Assembly: GCA_012512325.1 (NCBI GenBank)
Contig: JAAZEL010000029.1
Span: 1 to 42,133 of the forward strand
Direction of reading: 5' to 3'
DNA from: Candidatus Fermentithermobacillaceae bacterium
GTDB taxonomy: Bacteria > Bacillota > Sulfobacillia > Fermentithermobacillales > Fermentithermobacillaceae
DNA length: 42,133 nucleotides
In this document: positions 23,070-31,571 of the stretch, one piece after another
Numbering within the stretch: position 1 is the stretch's first letter
Layout of the letters: each line of letters starts with the position of its first letter
Made by a program: the position numbers and the translations under genes
Notes under the pieces: model-generated
Told to the model about the DNA's origin: nothing
Seen by the model: only the letters and a program-made list of their open reading frames with translations
The model's database searches: none

Positions 23070-23158
23070 CGTGGTTTTCGTTTAATGTATATTGAAAGGT
23101 ACATAAATGTTTCGTGTTTCAGGGTTGGCTGCGGAGGGGAATATAGGAGGAGGTAGCC

Positions 23159-23881
23159 ATAACCCTGAACCGGTTAACAATAAAAGACTGGCCTGAACAC
23201 GAAAAACCCAGGGAAAGGTTGTTTAGAACGGGGGCCCAAGCTCTGTCCGATGCAGAGCTGGTAGCGATTCTGCTAGGCACGGGAACCTCCAGTGAAACAG
23301 CTCTTGATCTCGCCAAGCGGCTGATACATTGGGGTGAGGCCAACTACGGCCCGGGGCTTGGTTTCCTACAAGAAGCATCTAAACAAGAGCTCATGTCCCT
23401 TTCAGGGATTGGGATGGCGAAGGCGGCCAGGCTCAAGGCGTGCGCCGAGATTCACAGGCGGTTGCTCAAGCCCGAACAGTACATGACACCGCGGGTTACG
23501 ATAACTTGCGGGCGCGATGTGTACGAACTGCTGAAGGGCGATATGGAGCGACTGGACAGGGAACAGGTTTGGGTCCTGATGCTCAATGTGAGGAACCACC
23601 TGATCCACCGGGAAGTAATATCTGTGGGGAGCCTGGACACGTCGGTGGTACATCCCAGGGAGATATTCAAGAATTGCATAAGAAGGAGCGCGGCTGCCGT
23701 GATCCTTGCCCATAACCATCCCAGCGGCGATGCGGCACCAAGCGACGACGACATAAGGATGACCAAGAGAATAATAGAAGCAGGCAAAATCGTGGGAATT
23801 ACCGTGTTGGACCATGTGATAATAGGACGGGGGCAGGACATCAGCCTGAGGGAGTCTTTCGCAGGATGGTTTACTTGGTAA
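23159..23881 (+). CDS. radC: RadC family protein (JAB/MPN domain), probable ATA start
   Basis: UPF0758/RadC protein: helix-hairpin-helix ([17 protein letters not shown]) followed by a JAMM-type metal site ([16 protein letters not shown]). Called a DNA-repair protein by history; the biochemical role is unsettled. The first standard start in frame (TTG at 23219) would remove [15 protein letters not shown], conserved in the family. Upstream, an in-frame stop at 23144-23146 confines the start. Within that interval the strong site GGAGGAGG (23146-23153) is followed after five bases by ATA ACC CTG (23159), giving 240 residues. CTG at 23165 is the other candidate. So ATA is the likely start unless this is a point error for ATG. 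Confidence 0.9.
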   Translation: MTLNRLTIKDWPEHEKPRERLFRTGAQALSDAELVAILLGTGTSSETALDLAKRLIHWGEANYGPGLGFLQEASKQELMSLSGIGMAKAARLKACAEIHRRLLKPEQYMTPRVTITCGRDVYELLKGDMERLDREQVWVLMLNVRNHLIHREVISVGSLDTSVVHPREIFKNCIRRSAAAVILAHNHPSGDAAPSDDDIRMTKRIIEAGKIVGITVLDHVIIGRGQDISLRESFAGWFTW

Positions 23882-23918
23882 GTCTTTACGGTTTGAGCTA
23901 AGAGGGGAGTGGCAGAAG

Positions 23919-24947
23919 GTGCAGTGGCTTTTCAAGTACGTTACCAGGGACATCGCTATAGATCTGGGTACCGCTAACACTCTTGTGCATGTCAGGGGAA
24001 AAGGGATAGTGTTAGTCGAGCCCTCGGTGGTTGCCATCCATGCAGAAACCAAGGAGCTCCTGGCTGTGGGTACAGAAGCCAAGCAGATGATAGGCAGGAC
24101 TCCTGGCAACATCATCGCTATCAGGCCCATGAAAGACGGAGTCATCGCAGATTTCGACGTTACCCAGATGATGATGCACCACTTCATCAGCAAGGCTTAC
24201 CGGCGCGGGCTGCTGAAGCCAAGGGTTATCGTGGCCGTTCCGTCAGGCTGTACGGAAGTTGAGCGAAGGGCCGTATTGGACGCAGTGCTCAGAGCGGGTG
24301 CCAGGGAAGCCTATACCATCGAAGAGCCCATGGCTGCCGCTATCGGCGCCGGACTGCCTGTGGATGAACCTACGGGCAACATGATAGTTGACATCGGCGG
24401 CGGGACAAGCGAAGTGGCTGTGATCTCCCTGGAAGGGATTGTCGCATCCCGGTCTATCAGGGTAGGCGGTGACGAAATGGATGAAGCGGTGGTCAACTAC
24501 GTGAAGCGGGCCTACAACCTGCTCATAGGTGAACGCACCGCCGAGGAAGTGAAGACCACCATAGGGTCAGCTTCCGAACTTGAGCAAGAAGAGACCATGG
24601 ATATAAGAGGACGAGACCTGGTTACAGGTTTGCCCAGAACCATAACGGTTGACTCGCGGGAAATCCGCAAGGCCCTGTCCGAGCCTGTGAACGCCATCCT
24701 GGAAGCTGTCAAAGAGACCCTTGAGAACACTCCCCCTGAGCTTGCCGCGGATATCATGGACAGGGGCATAGTCATGACAGGCGGCGGCTCCATGCTTAAG
24801 GGGCTGGACAGGCTGATCAGTTCAGAAACGGGCATGCCTGTCCACACCGTGGACGAGCCGCTGTATGCAGTGGTGAGAGGAGCTGGAAAAGCTCTCGAAG
24901 AAATCGATACTCTTAGGAAAGTGCTGGCTTCTTCCAAGCGTCGTTGA
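23919..24947 (+). CDS. mreB: Rod shape-determining actin homologue MreB
   Basis: Bacterial actin that organises lateral wall synthesis at the membrane. 342 residues with all nucleotide-site motifs: [11 protein letters not shown] (phosphate 1), [13 protein letters not shown] (phosphate 2), [11 protein letters not shown] (connect 1) and [12 protein letters not shown] (adenosine). A short amphipathic N-terminus ([11 protein letters not shown]) could contact the membrane. GTG start. Heads mreBCD-pbp2. Confidence 0.97.
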   Translation: MQWLFKYVTRDIAIDLGTANTLVHVRGKGIVLVEPSVVAIHAETKELLAVGTEAKQMIGRTPGNIIAIRPMKDGVIADFDVTQMMMHHFISKAYRRGLLKPRVIVAVPSGCTEVERRAVLDAVLRAGAREAYTIEEPMAAAIGAGLPVDEPTGNMIVDIGGGTSEVAVISLEGIVASRSIRVGGDEMDEAVVNYVKRAYNLLIGERTAEEVKTTIGSASELEQEETMDIRGRDLVTGLPRTITVDSREIRKALSEPVNAILEAVKETLENTPPELAADIMDRGIVMTGGGSMLKGLDRLISSETGMPVHTVDEPLYAVVRGAGKALEEIDTLRKVLASSKRR

Positions 24948-24967
24948 AAGAGGAAGGATGACATTCT

Positions 24968-25780
24968 TTGAGGCGGCTGTTTCCATATAAGAAGTTGATT
25001 ATCCTTGTGCTTCTTGTGGCCGCCTCAGTGTTTTTGATGAACATCACAGGGAGCTCCGGAGACACCCCTTCGCTCTGGGAGAAGATCCTATGGAAGGGGA
25101 TGCAACCCTTTCTCGATGGCCTGCTGGCTGTCAAGGACAAATTCGGTGAGTACAGCGCCTTATTCCAGCAGAAGGAAGCCCTCTTGCAGGAAAACCGTGA
25201 GCTTAAGAGCAGGTTGGAATCTCTCGAATCGCTCTTGACCAGGCTAAAGGAGATTGAGAACGAGAACCGGAGGCTCAAGGAACTTCTTGGGTTCAGGGAA
25301 CAGCTTGAACAGGAGTACAAGGCAGCCGATGTGATAGGGCGAAGCCCGAGCAAATGGTTTTCGACCATAACCATCTCCCTTGGCAGTGCTGACGGCGTCA
25401 CCGTAGATGCCCCTGTGATTTCCAGAAAAGGGCTTGTTGGCAGGGTTATCAAGGTGGATGCCCGCAGCGCCCAGGTGCTTATGCTTACTGACCCGGAAAG
25501 CGGTGTAGGCTCACTCATATCCAGATCCAGGGACTACGGAGCGGTAGTCGGGGGAAGCGGGTCTGAGGCTCTGGTGATGCGTTTTTTCTCAAGGGATGCT
25601 GACGTGCGCGTGGGCGATGAAGTGCTTACTTCCGGCGTGGGCAGCGTGTATCCCGCAGGCTTGTTGATTGGGTACGTTACCGAGGTTTACGTCCCTCAAC
25701 CAGGCCTGGTGAAGGAGTGTTACGTGAGGCCGGCCGTTGATTTTGCACATCTGGAAGAAGTGCTAGTGATGATAGAATGA
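24968..25780 (+). CDS. mreC: Rod shape-determining protein MreC
   Basis: Membrane-anchored scaffold linking MreB to PBP2 and RodA on the outer face of the membrane. 270 residues: N-terminal helix (LIILVLLVAASVFLM), coiled coil (about 60-105, rich in LE/EN heptads) and the beta-barrel pair (VIGRSPSKWFSTITI, GLVGRVIKVDARSAQVLML). TTG start; the stop overlaps the mreD ATG. Confidence 0.94.
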   Translation: MRRLFPYKKLIILVLLVAASVFLMNITGSSGDTPSLWEKILWKGMQPFLDGLLAVKDKFGEYSALFQQKEALLQENRELKSRLESLESLLTRLKEIENENRRLKELLGFREQLEQEYKAADVIGRSPSKWFSTITISLGSADGVTVDAPVISRKGLVGRVIKVDARSAQVLMLTDPESGVGSLISRSRDYGAVVGGSGSEALVMRFFSRDADVRVGDEVLTSGVGSVYPAGLLIGYVTEVYVPQPGLVKECYVRPAVDFAHLEEVLVMIE

Positions 25781-26325
25781 ACGGGAAAAGAATGAGCATT
25801 TTCATCGCATATGCATTGCTGACTCCGTTGCTGCTGCTCATCCAGTATGTTTATCTGGGAAGTGCCAAAGGATTGGACTTAGCCATGGTAATGGCGTGTT
25901 CTGCAGGTTGGCTGATTCCTTTGCCTGGGAGCTGGGTGACGGGGTTCTGCATTGGGCTTATCCAGGATGTATTTACAGGGAGGGCCCTGGGTTTCTCCGC
26001 TTTGTCGTTATCGGTGATATCCATAGTGACGTCCCAGGTCCGGGGATTCCTGAACCCCGGGATGCCTTTTGCTGACAACATTGCAGCGGTGATCTCGGCA
26101 GGGGTCGGCGACTGCGTGTCATATGCAAGCTTGCGCCTACTTAACATGGCCGTTACTTGGGAGTTTTTCGCCAGGGATGTGTTGCCTTACAGTCTAATAT
26201 GGTCTTTCGCTTTGATAATACCTGTCAATCTGATGGTAAGCGGCGTTGCAGGCATTATAGCCATGGTGTGGCCGGACAAGAAGGGGAAAGGGGTAGGTAT
26301 TGCCAGCCATGAACCGCGGCTATAG
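25777..26325 (+). CDS. mreD: Rod shape-determining protein MreD
   Basis: Polytopic membrane protein of the elongasome, 182 residues with about five hydrophobic segments. Recognised by the family pattern GFCIGLIQDVFTGRALGFSA and its place between mreC and pbp2. Overlaps mreC by four bases (ATGA) and the pbp2 start region by about 17. Confidence 0.9.
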   Translation: MNGKRMSIFIAYALLTPLLLLIQYVYLGSAKGLDLAMVMACSAGWLIPLPGSWVTGFCIGLIQDVFTGRALGFSALSLSVISIVTSQVRGFLNPGMPFADNIAAVISAGVGDCVSYASLRLLNMAVTWEFFARDVLPYSLIWSFALIIPVNLMVSGVAGIIAMVWPDKKGKGVGIASHEPRL

Positions 26326-28180
26326 GAGCAGGGAAAACGCTCAGAGCAATTTGCCTGTCCGCGAACTGAAGCGGATAAGGGATTGGGTGTTGGTCCTGGT
26401 GATAGCTTGTTTCGCCGCGATAGTGGCCCAACTGTTCAACCTCCAGCTTGTCCAGGGAGAGAAATACAGGTCCCTTTCTGAAGAAAACTATCTCAGGATC
26501 ACGCCCATCCCCGCTCCCAGGGGCGAGATACTTGACAGGAACGGGAAACTACTTATCACATCCAGGCCTGCTTTTACCGTGTTTTACTGGTACCTGGATG
26601 AAAAGGAAGCTGCGGCCACCTTGCCCCGCTTGGCTGAAATCCTCGGGATGGAAGCTGAGGAAGCAGAAGAGAAGGTCAGGAAATATGAAGGCAGGTACTT
26701 CGAACCTGTCCCCATCGCAAGAGATATCTCACCTGAGGTTTATACAAAGCTCGTTGAGGATGCCCCCAATCTCCCCGGCGTCTTCATAGATCCCCAGCCC
26801 ATCCGATACTATCCCCAGGGTGACCTTCTCAGCACCACACTGGGGTATGTGGGTGAAATCACCCAAGCGCAACTGGATGACCCCGATTGGAAGGATTACA
26901 AGATGGGAAGCATCGTGGGCCAGCAAGGCTTGGAGCTGTATTACGAGACCGTTCTCAGGGGGAAAAGCGGTGGATACCAGGTTGAGGTGGATTACAGGGG
27001 AAGGCCTACAGGCAATGCGGGTCCCGGGATTGACCCCGAACCCGGCAAGTCTATCCAGCTTGAGATCGATCTGGAACTCCAGACGGCCGTAGAGCGCGCT
27101 TTGAGAAGCGCCTTGGAAGACAACCCCCAGGCCAAGGGAGCCTCAGCAGTGGTGCTGGACGTAAAGACAGGCGGAGTCCTGTCCATCGCTTCAGTGCCCG
27201 GGTTCGATCCAAACGTTTTGATCTCAGGGATAAGCTACAAGGACTTAAGCGAAAAGATCAGTTCAGGGGAATGGAGGTTTGCAAATCTGGCTACCACCGG
27301 ATTATACCCTCCCGGTTCAGCTTTTAAGATAGTTACGGCTGTAGCGGCGCTTGCCGAGGGCAAGACAGACCGGGCTGAAGAGTTTTTCGACCCGGGCTAT
27401 CATCCTTCCGCTCCCACTTTGGTGTGTCACAGGCGGGGAGGCCACGGCTATGTCAACATGGAAGAAGCCTTGGAAGTTTCGTGCAACACGTATTTCTACG
27501 AGATGGGCCGGCGGCTTGGGGTAGACGTCCTTGGAGAGTACTGTCGTGCCTTGGGGTTGGGCATGAAGACGGGAATAGACTTGGGTGGTGAAAACTACGG
27601 CACCGTTCCCAGTACCGAATGGAAAGCCAAGGCATACGGCGAAGGCCGGGTGGCCCAGCCTGAATTCTTGTTTTCCGAGCACATGATGGTGGCCATGGGC
27701 CAAACCTTTCACCTGTACACTCCAATCCAGATGGCTTCGGTGGCCCAGGCGATCGCCAACGGAGGAGTAAGGATGAAGCCCAGACTGGCGTCTAGAATCC
27801 TGGATTCTGACGGCAATGTGGTCCAAGAATTCTTGCCTGAAGTATCCGGTGAACTTGTGGTGGATCCGGAAGTTTTTGATGTTGTTAAGTCGGGGATGCT
27901 CAGAGTGACAACTGAGCCCGGAGGAACCGCATATTGGACATTCTATGATTGTCCCATAGAAGTGTGTGGCAAAACAGGAACTGCCCAGAACCCCCTTGGG
28001 GATGACCACTCGTGGTTTGTGGGATTCGGGCCTTACGAGGACCCGGAGATTGCCTTGGCAGTGGTTGTGGACCAAGGAGGTTCGGGCTCTGCTGTGGCGG
28101 CCCCTGTGGCCAGACAGATATTCGATGCGTTCTTGGCGATTACACAGCCCCAAGAGGCGGAGGAGGCAAGGGCGGACTAA
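26309..28180 (+). CDS. mrdA: Penicillin-binding protein 2, class B transpeptidase
   Basis: Cross-links peptidoglycan during rod elongation, working with RodA. 623 residues: one N-terminal transmembrane helix (VLVLVIACFAAIVAQLF), a dimerisation/pedestal region (APRGEILDRNGKLL), then the transpeptidase domain with S-x-x-K in PPGSAFKIV (about residue 336), S-x-N in VSCNTYFYEMG and K-T-G in VCGKTGTAQNP. ATG at 26309 preferred; a TTG at 26300 after GGGG is in frame. In an elongation operon, so PBP2-type rather than FtsI-type. Confidence 0.94.
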   Translation: MNRGYRSRENAQSNLPVRELKRIRDWVLVLVIACFAAIVAQLFNLQLVQGEKYRSLSEENYLRITPIPAPRGEILDRNGKLLITSRPAFTVFYWYLDEKEAAATLPRLAEILGMEAEEAEEKVRKYEGRYFEPVPIARDISPEVYTKLVEDAPNLPGVFIDPQPIRYYPQGDLLSTTLGYVGEITQAQLDDPDWKDYKMGSIVGQQGLELYYETVLRGKSGGYQVEVDYRGRPTGNAGPGIDPEPGKSIQLEIDLELQTAVERALRSALEDNPQAKGASAVVLDVKTGGVLSIASVPGFDPNVLISGISYKDLSEKISSGEWRFANLATTGLYPPGSAFKIVTAVAALAEGKTDRAEEFFDPGYHPSAPTLVCHRRGGHGYVNMEEALEVSCNTYFYEMGRRLGVDVLGEYCRALGLGMKTGIDLGGENYGTVPSTEWKAKAYGEGRVAQPEFLFSEHMMVAMGQTFHLYTPIQMASVAQAIANGGVRMKPRLASRILDSDGNVVQEFLPEVSGELVVDPEVFDVVKSGMLRVTTEPGGTAYWTFYDCPIEVCGKTGTAQNPLGDDHSWFVGFGPYEDPEIALAVVVDQGGSGSAVAAPVARQIFDAFLAITQPQEAEEARAD

Positions 28181-28201
28181 CCGTGGGGAGGAGCACCGAA
28201 G

Positions 28202-28924
28202 ATGGCTCGGAAACAAGATGTGATTTTCAGAGGCAGCAAAGAAGGCCTCCATCTGATATTCAATGACCAGCAAGATTACGACGTGCTGAAAGACAAGCTA
28301 AAAGCCCACCTGCAGAGGGCCGAAATGTTCTTCCAAGGTGCCGATGTGGTGCTGGATATAGGGAATCTTGATTTCTCCATCGATCAGATTTTGGAGATCC
28401 AGAACATACTTGCGTTTCCTCATGGGCTACGGCTGAGGAAGGTGATCCGCGGCGGCAGGGAGCCCAGGCCGGTAGCGAAAACTGTCAAAAGGCAGAGGAC
28501 ATCGGAACCGGAAAAGCGAAACATAGATCAAAGGCAGCATGTTGTCGAAAACAGGGCCTCGATGCTGAAACGGGCAGATACCTACTTGCACAAGGGAACC
28601 TTGAGATCCGGGCAGCGCATTACATACGAGGGAAACGTGGTGATAGTGGGAGATGTCAACCCCGGAGCTGAAATAAGGGCCGGTGGGGACATAATCGTAA
28701 TGGGTACTCTCAGGGGGCTTGCCCACGCAGGTGTAGGAGGCGCCACAGACGTGTCCATCGTTGCCTTCAAGCTGGAGCCTACCCAAATCAGGATCGGAGA
28801 TGTGATCGGGCGGCCTCCCGAAGGTGATTCGGGCGCTCCAAGGGAACCGGAGGTTGCGAGGCTGAAAGACGGCGTGATTTTGGTTGAACCGCTGGATGTA
28901 AGTCGTTGGGAGGGAGAACGGTGA
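28202..28924 (+). CDS. minC: Septum site-determining protein MinC
   Basis: Inhibitor of FtsZ ring assembly away from midcell; recruited to the membrane by MinD. 240 residues: a variable N-terminal domain (VIFRGSKEGLHLIFND), a basic linker, and the C-terminal beta-helix with GTLRSGQRITYEGNVVIVGD and NPGAEIRAGGDIIVMGTLRG, which binds MinD. ATG after GGGGAGGAG; ends in a GTGA overlap with minD. Confidence 0.95.
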   Translation: MARKQDVIFRGSKEGLHLIFNDQQDYDVLKDKLKAHLQRAEMFFQGADVVLDIGNLDFSIDQILEIQNILAFPHGLRLRKVIRGGREPRPVAKTVKRQRTSEPEKRNIDQRQHVVENRASMLKRADTYLHKGTLRSGQRITYEGNVVIVGDVNPGAEIRAGGDIIVMGTLRGLAHAGVGGATDVSIVAFKLEPTQIRIGDVIGRPPEGDSGAPREPEVARLKDGVILVEPLDVSRWEGER

Positions 28925-29718
28925 GTGAAGCAATAGTAATAACATCTGGAAAGGGTGGGGTCGGGAAGACCACAGCCTGCGCTAATCTGGGAGTGGCCCT
29001 TGCATCCCTGGGACACAAAGTGGTCCTTGTGGATGCAGACATAGGACTCAGAAACCTGGACGTGGTAATGGGCCTTGAAAACCGGATAGTGTACGATCTC
29101 GTGGATGTAGTCGAAGGGTTCTGCAGGCTCAGGCAAGCTCTCATAAAGGATAAGCGTCTCGACGGGCTTTTCCTGCTGCCGGCAGCCCAGACCAAGGACA
29201 AGACGTCTGTAACTCCCGACCAGATGAAGCAACTGGTAGAACAGTTGAAGGAAGAATATGATTACATACTGGTTGACTGCCCGGCAGGTATTGAGCAGGG
29301 CTTCAAGAACGCAATTGCAGGTGCCGACAGAGCCCTCATAGTAACAACCCCTGAAGTGGCAGCAGTCCGCGATGCAGACAGGATAATCGGGCTCCTTGAA
29401 TCCTCGGGGTTTGATGATCCCGGATTGATAGTGAACAGGATTAGGCCTAAAATGGTGGCTAAAGGGGACATGATGGACATACCTGACATCATAGACATCC
29501 TGGCCATCCGGCTCATGGGTGTCGTACCCGATGATGAGTACATAGTCGTCTCCACCAACCGCGGGGAGCCTGCGGCGTTGGCCGCCAATAAGTCAAAGGC
29601 CGGGCAAGCTTTCATGAACATTGCGCGCCGCATCTTGGGAGAAGAAGTGCCTTTCCTGGATCTTAACGAACAAGAAACGTTTTGGGAAAAACTGCTTAGG
29701 TTGATCAAGACAGGGTAA
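28921..29718 (+). CDS. minD: Septum site-determining ATPase MinD
   Basis: Membrane-cycling ParA-type ATPase that carries MinC. 265 residues with the deviant Walker A SGKGGVGKTTACANLG, LVDADIGLRNLD, DYILVDCPAGIEQGF and a short amphipathic C-terminal membrane-targeting helix (FWEKLLRLIK). The GTG overlapping the minC stop follows GGGAGGGAG; a longer in-frame TTG at 28906 is less likely. Confidence 0.97.
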   Translation: MSEAIVITSGKGGVGKTTACANLGVALASLGHKVVLVDADIGLRNLDVVMGLENRIVYDLVDVVEGFCRLRQALIKDKRLDGLFLLPAAQTKDKTSVTPDQMKQLVEQLKEEYDYILVDCPAGIEQGFKNAIAGADRALIVTTPEVAAVRDADRIIGLLESSGFDDPGLIVNRIRPKMVAKGDMMDIPDIIDILAIRLMGVVPDDEYIVVSTNRGEPAALAANKSKAGQAFMNIARRILGEEVPFLDLNEQETFWEKLLRLIKTG

Positions 29719-29730
29719 GGGGGTATAGGC

Positions 29731-29994
29731 TTGTTTGGATGGTTTAGCAGGAAACAACAGTCTAAGAACGTAGCCAGGGACAGGCTGAAACTCGTGCTTA
29801 TGCAAGACAGAATGGCCCTTGCCCCCCATACAATGGAAGAGATGAAAGACGCCGTGATAATGGCGATTTCCAGGTTTGTTGAGATAGATGAAGAGGGACT
29901 CGAGTTCGAGTGGAAAGGCAATGAAAGAAACAAGGCCCTGGTCGCCAACATACCTGTAAGGTCTGTACGAAGGAGGGCAAAAGCCATCGATTGA
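29731..29994 (+). CDS. minE: Cell division topological specificity factor MinE
   Basis: Stimulates MinD ATP hydrolysis so that MinCD oscillates. 87 residues with the membrane-binding N-terminus MFGWFSRKQ, the anti-MinCD helix (ARDRLKLVLMQDR) and the dimerisation domain (VIMAISRFVEID). TTG start after AAGGGGG. Its stop overlaps the proposed ATT start of rodA. Confidence 0.95.
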   Translation: MFGWFSRKQQSKNVARDRLKLVLMQDRMALAPHTMEEMKDAVIMAISRFVEIDEEGLEFEWKGNERNKALVANIPVRSVRRRAKAID

Positions 29995-31129
29995 ACTGCC
30001 CAACATCAGGATTGAGAGCAGGGCGGTACGGCGCATAGACTTCTGGCTGCTAGGCGCGGTGCTGTTCCTTAACATTCTGTCACTTCCGCTCATAGACAGC
30101 GCCACCCATTCAGCTGACGGACACTATTATCTGAAGAGGCAGCTCCTATTGATAGTGGCGTCTTTGCTGATTATGGGCATAGCCACATTCATTGACTACC
30201 GCGATCTGGTGTGGCTGTCCCCCTGGATACTGGGGCTGAACGTGTTGCTACTGGTAGCGGTGTTGTTTGTGGGCAGGACTGCAGGCGGGTCCACACGGTG
30301 GATTTCCCTTGGGTTTTTCGACTTGCAGCCTTCGGAGTTGTTCAAGCTTACGGCCATTTTGTTTGCCGCCAGGATACTGTGTTCCCTGGACCATCCTCTT
30401 GAGTCTATCTGGCAGGTGATTGCCTTTTACTCCTGGTTGGCGGTTCCCGCCATCCTCATCCTCAAGCAACCCGACCTCGGCACCACTTTGGTGATAGTTG
30501 CTACAGTCACAGGGGTACTGTATTTTTCGGGAACCCCGGGTAAGGTTATCTTCATCCTTTTTCTCGCAGGGGTGCTCTTAGTTGGGGTTCTGTTGTGGCT
30601 TTATCTTTACGTAGGCGTGCCTTTGCCCATTGAGGAGCACTGGGTGGACCGGCTTGTCACCGGGTTTAGCCCGGAAAAGGATCCCCTGGGCAAGGGTTAT
30701 CAGGTACTGCAATCGAAAATAGCCATAGGTTCCGGCACACTGTGGGGCAAAGGCCTGGGCAAGGGCACCCAGAACCGGTTGGACTTCATCCCCCATCAGG
30801 AAACGGACTTCATTTTTTCAGTTGTAGGCGAGGAACTTGGGTTTGTGCGCACAACCCTAGTGCTCGGCGTGTATGTGCTTATCCTGTGCCGATGCCTCAT
30901 AGCCGCGGTCAACTCAGCTGACCGGGAAGGCACGTTGATTGCCGGCGGGGTTCTGAGCATGCTTTTGTTCCAGAGCATGGTGAATATAGGGATGACCATG
31001 GGTATCATGCCCGTCACCGGTATCCCTCTTCCGTTTTTGAGCTACGGGGGCACCGCCTCCATGGTAAATTCCTTTGCAATCGGGCTTGTGCTCAATGTAG
31101 GCTGGAAGCGGCACAAGATATTATTCTGA
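29990..31129 (+). CDS. rodA: RodA/FtsW-family peptidoglycan glycosyltransferase, probable ATT start
   Basis: SEDS-family enzyme that polymerises lipid II into glycan strands with PBP2. 379 residues, about ten transmembrane helices. Signatures: GLGKGTQNRLDFIPHQETDF, FSVVGEELGF and GIPLPFLSYGGTAS. The first standard start in frame is a GTG at 30059, inside the first helix, which would remove ESRAVRRIDFWLL. The frame is open upstream, with AAGGAGGG at 29970-29977. ATT at 29990 gives the natural-looking (M)ELPNIRIESRAVRRIDFW and overlaps the minE stop as ATTGA. CTG at 29996 is an alternative. I judge the start to be non-standard; a sequencing error for ATG is also possible. Confidence 0.92.
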   Translation: MELPNIRIESRAVRRIDFWLLGAVLFLNILSLPLIDSATHSADGHYYLKRQLLLIVASLLIMGIATFIDYRDLVWLSPWILGLNVLLLVAVLFVGRTAGGSTRWISLGFFDLQPSELFKLTAILFAARILCSLDHPLESIWQVIAFYSWLAVPAILILKQPDLGTTLVIVATVTGVLYFSGTPGKVIFILFLAGVLLVGVLLWLYLYVGVPLPIEEHWVDRLVTGFSPEKDPLGKGYQVLQSKIAIGSGTLWGKGLGKGTQNRLDFIPHQETDFIFSVVGEELGFVRTTLVLGVYVLILCRCLIAAVNSADREGTLIAGGVLSMLLFQSMVNIGMTMGIMPVTGIPLPFLSYGGTASMVNSFAIGLVLNVGWKRHKILF

Positions 31130-31148
31130 AGGATTTGGGGGAAGTCCG

Positions 31149-31571
31149 GTGAAGGAGATAGGGACAGTCATCTCGGTCAAAGAGCGTTCGGTGATAGTGA
31201 ACGTGAAACGGAAAGATGCCTGCAGCAGCTGTGGGCGCTGCGGCGGGCACTTGTCCCTCGCCGGAGATTCCATGATCGTGGAGGCCCTCAAGACCGGTGA
31301 CCCGAAGCCGGGGGATCAGGTCATATTGGAACTCCCTGACGTTGATTTCCTGAGGCTTTCGTTCCTCGTGTATATGCTACCCCTGTTGTGTTTGGGCCTG
31401 GGATATGCAGGCGGATGGTTCCTCGGCAGCCTTCTGGGCAACCCTTCACTGTGGGCGGGGGTGTTCGCTGCCGGAGCATTGGTGGGTTGTTTTGCATGGC
31501 TCAGAAGTTACGATGCTTCCTCCAGAAAGTCGGGGAAATATATGCCCCTCGCCAAGCCTCTAGATGACTGA
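31149..31571 (+). CDS. RseC/MucC-like membrane protein
   Basis: 140 residues: an N-terminal beta domain (GTVISVKERSVIVNVKRK) with a cysteine cluster CSSCGRCGGH, then two transmembrane helices (about 78-98 and 103-121). This is the layout of RseC/MucC, a family tied in proteobacteria to sigma-E control and SoxR reduction. In Rnf-containing Bacillota its role is unknown; the cysteines could be redox-active or bind metal. GTG start. The last 12 bases overlap the convergent XPB partner gene. Confidence 0.82.
   Translation: MKEIGTVISVKERSVIVNVKRKDACSSCGRCGGHLSLAGDSMIVEALKTGDPKPGDQVILELPDVDFLRLSFLVYMLPLLCLGLGYAGGWFLGSLLGNPSLWAGVFAAGALVGCFAWLRSYDASSRKSGKYMPLAKPLDD

Noticed and set aside
23100-23230. 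Frameshift or truncation at the 5' end of radC
   Set aside because: The conserved N-terminus is in one continuous frame with the rest; only the start codon is unusual.
29950-30065. rodA as a truncated gene starting at GTG 30059
   Set aside because: Conserved residues before the first helix continue in frame upstream and a ribosome site is present, so a non-standard start explains it better.
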